This document shows positions 1 to 5,624 of a stretch of 12,239 nucleotides of DNA, one piece after another. Numbering within the stretch: position 1 is the first letter of the stretch; each line of letters opens with the position of its first letter. Made by a program: the position numbers and the translations under genes. The notes beneath the pieces were generated by a model, which saw nothing but the letters and a program-made list of their open reading frames with translations, had not been told where the DNA came from and did not search any database. Source of the DNA: JANNMJ01 sp031397815 (GTDB lineage: Bacteria; Bacteroidota; Bacteroidia; Cytophagales; Hymenobacteraceae); the NCBI GenBank assembly GCA_031397815.1, contig JANNMJ010000102.1, forward strand, positions 1 to 12,239, given 5' to 3'.

Positions 1-3000
1 GGCGAGGAGCGCGAGCGCCGACGTTTCGACCTTCAGCGCCTGCCCCGTGGAGTGCGTCACCGAGTGCTTGGCGCCCGTCCAGGCGCCGTCGGCGCCTTGC
101 TTGGCGTAGAGGGCGGTGAGCAGCGGCCGGGCGCGACCTTCTTCCTTGAGCGTGAGGAGGGCGTTGGCGAGGAGCGCGAGCTGATATGGGTCGCCGGAGG
201 CGGTGGCTTTCTCGGTGGCGGCGGTCACTTCGGCCCCCACATCGCGGTAACCGGCTTCCACGAGTGAGTAGACGATGTAGGCATTCGTAATCTCATCGTC
301 GGCGCGACCGAATTCGTCGAGGGCGCGGGCGGCTTTCTGGAAGCCACCGTGACCGTCGCGCCGCCCCATCAGCCAGCGGTGCGTGCGGTCGACCATCTCA
401 TTCGAAACCGCCGTCGGGCGGACGCGCCGCATATCGGCGAACTGGAGCAGGCCGTACGCCGTGAGCGCCTCGTGGGCGGGGGCGCCGCCGAACCATTCGT
501 AGCCTTTATCGGGCGTCTCGAAGCTCGTGAGCTTCGCGTAGCCTCTATCGAGCAGGGCTTCCGCTTTCGCGATACTCGCCTGTGTGGCGGCATCGGGGCG
601 GCGCTCTTGCCGCAGGTAATCGAGCACGAGGACGTTGGGGTAGCTCGTGGTAGACGTCTGCTCAAAACACCCGCTCGGCTCGCGCAGAATGGCGGCGATG
701 CCCTTCAGCAAGTCAGTTTCGACGCTCGGAAACGCCGTCAGCGTCACCCGTAGCGACCCCGGCAGCGCCCCCGCCGCGTCCACGGTGTACGTGCGCTTGG
801 CTTCGTTCCCCGAAAACGAGCGCGCCACCGGATACCCCGCGGGCAGCACCTCAATGGTTTGCCGGAACGCATCGCGCAGCGGACTCCCCTCATTTCCGAA
901 GGCAATCCGTAGCTCCGTCGGGCCGGTCGCGGGGCCTTGCACCACGTAGCGCGCCGTCAGCGTTTGGGCGCCGTGCGGACTGATGGTGGTGGAGCCGGGC
1001 AGCGCCATTCCCACGGCGCGCCACCCGGCGGGCACGGTCACGCGGAGCGGGCCGGTGAGCGCATTATCCGTATGGTTGCTGATGACGACGGGCACGCCCA
1101 CCGTATCGCCCAAAACCACATACGGCGCCACTTTCACGGCCAACGCAAGCGGCGGCTGCGTGAAAAACCGCGTTTCGGCTGCCCCAACGGTGCCGTCGGC
1201 GCCGAGGCCTTCCACGGTGGCGCGGTACGACGTCACGGCATCGGCGTTATAGAAGCTGATTTCGGCGCGCCCCGCCCGGTCGAGGACCACGGCGGGCTGC
1301 CAGTAGAGGGTCGAGCGGAAATCGGTGCGCTCGGCGTCCTGCGTAACCAGCTTGTCGTAAATCGGCGCTGCGAACTCTCGGGCCCGGTAGAAGCCGCCCG
1401 GCTGCGGCATCGGCTTGTTCGGGGGCATAATGGGCCACGGGCGGCGCTTCGGATTCGGAATCTCCTCATCGGCCAGCGCTTTTCCATCGATGACCTGATT
1501 CCCGACGGCATCGGCAGCCATTACGGGTTCGGCGGCCAGCACTTCTTCGTCGAGGGCGGGGGCGTCGGCGGGGGCGGCCATCACGGGCACTGGTGCGTCC
1601 ACGGCTTCGGCCGCGCCTTGCAGCACCATTTGGCGGTCGTCTTTATTCATTTCCATCTCCATCGCTCGCTCCCGCCGCACGGCGCCGGGGGCCGCCATCG
1701 CCCGCATTCCCTCGTTGATGTAGTACTGCGGCGGCGGCGCGGGCGCGGTTTCCTGCTGGAGCCGCTCCCACGTATAGCGCCGCCAGCCGTGGGTGAGGAG
1801 CAACAAATCGCGCCCGATGGCGGCGTCTTTTTCCGCCGGGTCGAAATACCAGCGCGGCTCCCGGACAGGCGCGCGCAAATCGGCCTCAGCCAACAGCCAC
1901 GACGCCAGCGTGCTCTGCTTATCGTCGGCGAAGGTGAGGTTTTGGTCGTCGACCACGCGCAGCGCCAGCGCCGCACCGCCCACGGCGAGGCCGCGCTCAT
2001 CGGTCGCCTGAATCGTGAGCTTCACTTTCTCGCGCGGCGCATACCGCTCCTTACTCGGCTTGATGCTGATGCGGAGCTGCTTATCGGCATTCACGAACGC
2101 CAGCCGCTCGACGCGGGCAATTTTTTTGGCATCGAACAGCGTGAGCTGCACCACCCCGGCGGGCAGATCGCCGACGGGCAGACGCAGGCGTACCGTCTTG
2201 TTGGGGCGCAGCTCCACGGTGCGCTCGGCCACCACTTTGCCGCGCTGCACCACCAACAGCAGCGCCGTCTCGCGGACGGTCGCGGCGAGGGTCAGGGGCA
2301 GGTCACGACCGTCTTGGCGGTCGGCGCGAAGGGCGAAGCCGCCGGGCAGCGGCGCGGGCACGGCGAAGCCCGAATCGGCGGTCACGGGCTGCGTCAGGCG
2401 GATATGATACTGCCGCCCGACCTGCGGAGTCAGCTCAAACGCCGCCAACCCGTCGTGAATCGACCGAAACGTCGTCACGCGCCGGTTGTGCTCGTCGAGG
2501 ACGTCGCCCGCCACATCCGCCGGTTCGCCAAACTCGTTCGTGGCGCGCACCGCCACGCGGCCCGCCAGACCGGTCACCAAATCGCCGCCTTCGGGCAGCA
2601 GCTGCATCCGGATGCGGTTGAGCACGATGGGCACCGCCCGCGCCACGCTTTCGGTCAGGCCTTCGTGCGGCACCAGCACAGTGAGCACGCCGTCGGGGGT
2701 GGTGAGGTTCTTCGGAAGCTGAAACCGGAGCGTCGCGTTGCCGTCGGCCCCGACTGTGGCGCGCTCCCGCACGGCTTCCACGCCGCCGAGCCGCACGAGC
2801 ACCTGCACCTCGCGCCCCGCCAGCGGCTGGTTATCGTTGCCGAACGCGGTGAGCGTCGCGAGGACTTCATCACCGGGGCCGTAGGCTTTCCGTGGAAAAT
2901 CGAGCTTGAGCTTGACGCGCGGCAGCGTCACGGCCTGCACGGTCAGGGTTTTCTCGAAGGTCGCGACGGCCGAATCGGTCTTGAACGCCGCCTGATGGTC

Positions 3001-3405
3001 GGTGAAGGCGCGGAGCTTGTAGAGGCCGCCGGGCATCGCCTCGGTCAGCTGGAAATCGCCTTTCGCGAGGCCGTTCTTTTCGATCTGAAGTCGAATCGTG
3101 GCATTCGGCGCCCCTTTCGGGTCGAGCAGCTCCACGGTCACGGCCCCGCCTTCCTTGGCGGGCGTCAGCAGCTCGCCTTCGCGCACAAAGGCCGTCAGCC
3201 AGATGGTTTCGCCGGGGCGATACAGCGTCTTGTCGGTCACGACAAACACCCGCTCATTCGGCACGCGCTGATTGAACCAGCCGAAACGCTGCTTCAAATC
3301 CTTGATAAATTCGGCAAATGGCCCCGGCCCGGGAGCCACGGCTGTGCCGACGGTGGCCAGTAAAAGCAGGGCGGCCAGCGGCAGGGCGAATCGGAAACGC
3401 TTCAT
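1..3405 (-). CDS. Alpha-2-macroglobulin family protein, thioester-containing (3' end outside window)
   Basis: The frame is open for 1135 codons from the ATG at 3405-3403 to the window edge, so the C-terminus is missing. Residues 1-25 look like a signal peptide (MKRFRF, then a Leu/Ala-rich core); no lipobox Cys is seen. An MG2-type domain follows at about 50-155 (VFVVTDKTLYRPGE), then further macroglobulin-like beta domains. HGWRRYTW at about 536-543 is a motif I associate with Bacteroidota members. A Met/Ala/Glu-rich linker (about 561-634) precedes the A2M domain (FRSTLYWQP, Trp near 702). The thioester motif is SGCFEQ, Cys913 to Gln916, then the helical thioester domain (KGYEWFGGAPAHEALTAYG). 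Family members are exported and trap proteases or attach covalently to targets through the Cys-Gln thioester. In Proteobacteria such genes often sit beside pbpC (penicillin-binding protein 1C); any such neighbour here would lie left of the window. Family assignment is firm; physiological role is inferred. Confidence 0.93.
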   Translation of the reverse strand, partial: MKRFRFALPLAALLLLATVGTAVAPGPGPFAEFIKDLKQRFGWFNQRVPNERVFVVTDKTLYRPGETIWLTAFVREGELLTPAKEGGAVTVELLDPKGAPNATIRLQIEKNGLAKGDFQLTEAMPGGLYKLRAFTDHQAAFKTDSAVATFEKTLTVQAVTLPRVKLKLDFPRKAYGPGDEVLATLTAFGNDNQPLAGREVQVLVRLGGVEAVRERATVGADGNATLRFQLPKNLTTPDGVLTVLVPHEGLTESVARAVPIVLNRIRMQLLPEGGDLVTGLAGRVAVRATNEFGEPADVAGDVLDEHNRRVTTFRSIHDGLAAFELTPQVGRQYHIRLTQPVTADSGFAVPAPLPGGFALRADRQDGRDLPLTLAATVRETALLLVVQRGKVVAERTVELRPNKTVRLRLPVGDLPAGVVQLTLFDAKKIARVERLAFVNADKQLRISIKPSKERYAPREKVKLTIQATDERGLAVGGAALALRVVDDQNLTFADDKQSTLASWLLAEADLRAPVREPRWYFDPAEKDAAIGRDLLLLTHGWRRYTWERLQQETAPAPPPQYYINEGMRAMAAPGAVRRERAMEMEMNKDDRQMVLQGAAEAVDAPVPVMAAPADAPALDEEVLAAEPVMAADAVGNQVIDGKALADEEIPNPKRRPWPIMPPNKPMPQPGGFYRAREFAAPIYDKLVTQDAERTDFRSTLYWQPAVVLDRAGRAEISFYNADAVTSYRATVEGLGADGTVGAAETRFFTQPPLALAVKVAPYVVLGDTVGVPVVISNHTDNALTGPLRVTVPAGWRAVGMALPGSTTISPHGAQTLTARYVVQGPATGPTELRIAFGNEGSPLRDAFRQTIEVLPAGYPVARSFSGNEAKRTYTVDAAGALPGSLRVTLTAFPSVETDLLKGIAAILREPSGCFEQTSTTSYPNVLVLDYLRQERRPDAATQASIAKAEALLDRGYAKLTSFETPDKGYEWFGGAPAHEALTAYGLLQFADMRRVRPTAVSNEMVDRTHRWLMGRRDGHGGFQKAARALDEFGRADDEITNAYIVYSLVEAGYRDVGAEVTAATEKATASGDPYQLALLANALLTLKEEGRARPLLTALYAKQGADGAWTGAKHSVTHSTGQALKVETSALALLA

Positions 3406-3446
3406 CGGTAGAGTTCGGGAAAAAAGGTTGTCCCGCAGAGGATGTG

Positions 3447-3474
3447 CAAACAACGATTATTCCACACCGATAAA
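3447..3474 (-). promoter_or_regulatory. Possible Bacteroidota-type promoter for the A2M-like gene
   Basis: Read on the minus strand, TTTA (3474-3471), 16 bp and GTTGTTTG (3454-3447) resemble the TTTG/TAnnTTTG pair, but the -7 element lacks its TA. It would give a leader of about 35 nt before the ATG at 3405. This is a weak match, offered because no better one is visible upstream of that gene. Confidence 0.22.
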
Positions 3475-3490
3475 GTATGCGAATGAAAAA

Positions 3491-3527
3491 GATGTGAGGG
3501 ATGTGGAGATGTGAGGGCGATGTGAGG
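3491..3527 (+). repeat. GATGTGAGG direct repeats in the divergent intergenic region
   Basis: Exact copies of GATGTGAGG start at 3491, 3508 and 3519, with a variant GATGTGGAG at 3500. Spacing is uneven (17 and 11 bp). They lie between the divergent A2M-like gene and the 7TM gene, upstream of the putative minus-strand promoter, so they may be operator half-sites. They could also be the trace of a slippage-prone purine-rich tract. Confidence 0.5.
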
Positions 3528-3538
3528 ATGGGCGGTAT

Positions 3539-3559
3539 CCGGCACCGTCTCGGTGCCGG
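3539..3559. other. Perfect 9-bp hairpin with 3-nt loop
   Basis: CCGGCACCG (3539-3547), loop TCT, CGGTGCCGG (3551-3559) form a perfect GC-rich stem. It has no T-tract on either side, and it lies between two divergent genes, where no terminator is expected. It may be a protein-binding dyad or a small structured repeat. Confidence 0.55.
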
Positions 3560-3583
3560 TGGTTGGGGCGGCCAGTAGGGGCG

Positions 3584-3609
3584 GATTCAGAATTTTCAGG
3601 GTCTGAATC
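3584..3609. promoter_or_regulatory. 8-bp perfect dyad upstream of the 7TM gene
   Basis: GATTCAGA (3584-3591) and TCTGAATC (3602-3609) are exact inverted repeats around a 10-nt AT-rich centre. The dyad ends 60 bp before the ATG at 3670 and 26 bp before the putative -33 box. That is a plausible operator position for a dimeric regulator. An mRNA hairpin is less likely, because the dyad precedes the presumed transcript start. Confidence 0.4.
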
Positions 3610-3635
3610 AGGGATTATCGGTCCGAACGGGTAGG

Positions 3636-3665
3636 TTTACGGTAATTCCACCCGTAGCCGCTTTG
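3636..3665 (+). promoter_or_regulatory. Possible short-leader promoter for the 7TM gene
   Basis: TTTA (3636-3639), 18 bp and CCGCTTTG (3658-3665) fit the spacing of Bacteroidota promoters, though the TA of the -7 box is missing. TTTG ends 4 nt before the ATG. The same arrangement, CTTTGC then a few bases then ATG, occurs before the gene at 11150. Together the two suggest very short leaders. Confidence 0.3.
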
Positions 3666-3669
3666 CGCC

Positions 3670-4395
3670 ATGTCGCTCCCCGTGCCTGCCGACTCGCTCT
3701 TCGCTTTTCTGACGCTCGCGACCACCGGCGGCGTGCTGGTGGGGCTGCGGCGCAGTCTGCACCTGTCGTACCTGTTGGCGGCGCAGAAGCGGCGCACGTA
3801 CCGGACGGCCCTCGGCGTAGCGGCCGGGTGGCTGCTGCTGACGGCCGGGCTCGCTTTCAGCGGCATTTTGCAGGATTGGAGCGCGCTGCCGCCACGAATG
3901 GCGCTTGTCATCTTGCCGCCGCTGGTGGCGCTGGTGTTGCTGCTGCGGAGCCGCCGGGTGGGCGCCCTGCTCGATGTGCTGCCGCTGTGGGCGCTGGTGG
4001 CGCCGCAGGTGTTTCGGGTGCTGGTGGAAGTACTGCTGTGGCTGCTCTACGAACAAGGGCGGCTGCCGATTCAGATGACGTTTGAGGGCCGAAATTGGGA
4101 TATCGTCGTCGGTCTGACGGCCCCGCTCGTGGCGTGGCTCGCGGCCCGCAAACCCGCCGGAATCGAGCTGGCGCTGGTCATCTGGCACATCGCGGGGTTG
4201 CTGATTCTGAGCAACATCGTGGTCGTGGCGCTCCTCTCGACCCCCAGCCCGTTGCGCCAATTCTGGAACGAGCCGGCGAATACCGTCATCGCCGATTTCC
4301 CGTGGGTCTGGCTGCCGGGCGTCCTCGTGCCGGTGGCTTATACGCTGCACGCGCTGGCATTACGGCAGCTCCTGCGCCGCCGAAACGTCGCCTGA
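3670..4395 (+). CDS. Seven-transmembrane protein of unknown function (MTFEGRNWDI motif)
   Basis: This 241-aa integral membrane protein has about seven hydrophobic helices (roughly 9-27, 47-66, 76-94, 105-126, 143-160, 164-189, 210-232). They are linked by short basic loops, and the tail is Arg-rich (RQLLRRRNVA). It has no signal peptide beyond its first helix. The most distinctive part is residues 115-155: FRVLVE and a helix, then LPIQMTFEGRNWDI at the mouth of helix 5, followed by GLTAP. The polar, charged motif inside a membrane protein suggests a conserved functional site. I recognise the pattern as that of an uncharacterised Bacteroidota family but cannot name it. It lies 56 bp upstream of a 7TM-AraC regulator on the same strand, so the two may be co-transcribed and work together. 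No enzymatic signature is evident. The ATG start has no Shine-Dalgarno sequence. Confidence 0.85.
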   Translation: MSLPVPADSLFAFLTLATTGGVLVGLRRSLHLSYLLAAQKRRTYRTALGVAAGWLLLTAGLAFSGILQDWSALPPRMALVILPPLVALVLLLRSRRVGALLDVLPLWALVAPQVFRVLVEVLLWLLYEQGRLPIQMTFEGRNWDIVVGLTAPLVAWLAARKPAGIELALVIWHIAGLLILSNIVVVALLSTPSPLRQFWNEPANTVIADFPWVWLPGVLVPVAYTLHALALRQLLRRRNVA

Positions 4396-4413
4396 GTCGC
4401 CTGAGTCGCCTGA
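4387..4413 (+). repeat. Three tandem 9-bp repeats (GTCGCCTGA) across the stop codon
   Basis: GTCGCCTGA occurs three times head to tail at 4387-4395, 4396-4404 and 4405-4413. The unit is three codons long, so each copy repeats Val-Ala-stop in frame. The 7TM gene therefore ends in three successive in-frame TGA codons. It most likely arose by slippage; a loss of copies would not change the protein. Confidence 0.85.
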
Positions 4414-4418
4414 GTCAA

Positions 4419-4426
4419 TAACTTTT
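4419..4426 (+). promoter_or_regulatory. Near-consensus -7 element before the AraC-type regulator
   Basis: TAACTTTT matches TAnnTTTG at every defined position but the last and lies 25 bp before the ATG at 4452. No clear -33 TTTG is visible, because the upstream sequence is the GTCGCCTGA repeat. It may allow the regulator to be transcribed apart from the 7TM gene. Confidence 0.22.
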
Positions 4427-4451
4427 TCCCGCAGAGCCGACTTTTTCACCG

Positions 4452-5591
4452 ATGCTCGTTCACTTCGACCCGGTCGGCCTTTTCCAGCTTTTCTGCCTCA
4501 CGCAGGGGCTCACGACGGCGGCGTACCTCCTCGGCATCCGCCGCCACGAAGCGGCGAGCCGGTGGCTCGGGCTGCTGGTAATCGCTCTGACCGGACAGGT
4601 AATCGACTATTTCCTCAGCCGCAGCGGCATCTATTTCCGCCACAAGGAGCTGTATTTTCTGCCGCTGTTTTATTCGTGGGGATTCGGCCCGCTGCTGCTC
4701 GGTTACGTCCGCGCTTATTACGACCCGACGGCGCGCGTTTCCGCCCGGCATTTCCTGCCGGTGGCGCTACAGGCGCTGTTTTACCTCGTCCTCTCGACCC
4801 AATCGTTCGATACCAAAACGTGGTTTTGGCTGACGGTCCACAAGCCCGTCACGCGCTACGTCGAGCATTACGGCGCCGCCCTATCGCTGGCGGCGTATGT
4901 GTGGGCGGCGGCGCGGGTGGTCGGGCAGCACCACCACGCCCCGCGCTGGCTCTGGCGATTCCTGCTCGGGCTGGGCATTTTTTGCGGCCTGACGGCACTC
5001 GATCCGCTCATTAATTCGGCGTATCTACCCGCCGGAGCGCCCAAGTTTTACCTGAGCGGGTTGGTGCTGCCGGTGTTCGCGTATGGGTTGGCGCTGCGGG
5101 CGTGGGCGGCCGGACAAAGCGCTGCGAAGCAGCCGGACTTTTCGGTGGAAAAGATTTCAGGGGAAGAGATTTCAGTGGAAAAGCTCCCGGTGGAACCGCC
5201 CGCCCCGCGCGCCCCGGCCGACCCGCTACTCGTGGCGCGGCTGGTGACGGCGCTTGAAGTCGACGGCCTTTTCAAAGACCCCGACCTGACGCTCGACGCG
5301 TTGGCGCAGCACGTTGGGTTGGGGCCGAACACGGTGTCGCACCTCATCAATGTCGGGCTGGGGCAGACGTTTAATGAGCTGGTGAACGGGTACCGGCTCG
5401 AAGAAGTGAAGCGGCGGCTCCTGAGTCCCGACGCCGACCGCTTCACCGTCCTCGCCCTCGCTCTTGATGCGGGGTTCAACTCGAAGACCACTTTCAACCG
5501 CATTTTCAAGGAAAAGACGGGTTTAACGCCGAAAGACTACCGAAAGAAGTCCCAACCTACCCAACGGGACGACGCGCTTTCGGCCATTTGA
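4452..5591 (+). CDS. Membrane-anchored AraC-family transcriptional regulator (7TM-HTH)
   Basis: The protein has 379 aa. Residues 1-220 hold about seven transmembrane helices (near 6-28, 37-55, 67-88, 99-116, 143-158, 165-184, 199-219). An acidic, Pro-rich linker (221-258) follows, then a C-terminal AraC-type DNA-binding domain at 260-366. The first helix-turn-helix is around LTLDALAQHVGLGPNTVSHLIN (shown in part: DALAQHVGLGPNTVSHLI), the second around FTVLALALDAGFNSKTTFNR. It closes with the hallmark FKEKTGLTPKDYR. Such 7TM-AraC proteins are common in Bacteroidota and are thought to carry envelope or small-molecule signals directly to DNA; the signal here is unknown. The linker contains a 10-residue duplication (SVEKISGEEI/SVEKLPVEPP). 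The gene ends with TGA TAG, two in-frame stops, 33 bp before the serine hydrolase, which is the most obvious target. Assignment is firm; target is inferred. Confidence 0.92.
   Translation: MLVHFDPVGLFQLFCLTQGLTTAAYLLGIRRHEAASRWLGLLVIALTGQVIDYFLSRSGIYFRHKELYFLPLFYSWGFGPLLLGYVRAYYDPTARVSARHFLPVALQALFYLVLSTQSFDTKTWFWLTVHKPVTRYVEHYGAALSLAAYVWAAARVVGQHHHAPRWLWRFLLGLGIFCGLTALDPLINSAYLPAGAPKFYLSGLVLPVFAYGLALRAWAAGQSAAKQPDFSVEKISGEEISVEKLPVEPPAPRAPADPLLVARLVTALEVDGLFKDPDLTLDALAQHVGLGPNTVSHLINVGLGQTFNELVNGYRLEEVKRRLLSPDADRFTVLALALDAGFNSKTTFNRIFKEKTGLTPKDYRKKSQPTQRDDALSAI
5140..5197 (+). repeat. 30-bp in-frame duplication in the regulator's linker
   Basis: TTTCGGTGGAAAAG (5140-5153) and TTTCAGTGGAAAAG (5170-5183) differ at one base and are exactly 30 bp apart. 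A third partial copy (CGGTGGAA) follows. The repeat encodes two SVEK segments in the cytoplasmic linker between the membrane part and the DNA-binding domain, so it alters only linker length. Confidence 0.7.
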
Positions 5592-5599
5592 TAGGTTTG
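5592..5599 (+). promoter_or_regulatory. Consensus -7 element (TAGGTTTG) before the serine hydrolase
   Basis: TAGGTTTG fits TAnnTTTG exactly and starts directly after the regulator's stop codon, overlapping the second stop (TAG). It would place the transcript start about 20 nt before the ATG at 5625. No TTTG is present 17-20 bp upstream. The hydrolase may thus have its own promoter in addition to read-through from the regulator gene. Confidence 0.38.
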
Positions 5600-5624
5600 G
5601 GGCTTCTTTTACTCCCCTCCGCCT

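Noticed and set aside
937..3363. 808-codon open frame on the plus strand antisense to the A2M-like gene
   Set aside because: It is His/Arg/Gly-rich without recognisable domains, and the minus strand here encodes a coherent A2M-like protein. Long antisense frames are expected in GC-rich DNA.
3539..3559. Resemblance of the GGCACCG...CGGTGCC hairpin to the terminal stem-loop of a Cas9 tracrRNA
   Set aside because: Only a short GC-rich stem matches, the loop differs, there is no T-tract, and no anti-repeat, repeat array or cas gene is present.
3637..4350. 237-codon minus-strand frame antisense to the 7TM gene
   Set aside because: It is Gln/Arg/His-rich with no domain, while the plus strand gives a clear hydrophobic helix pattern.
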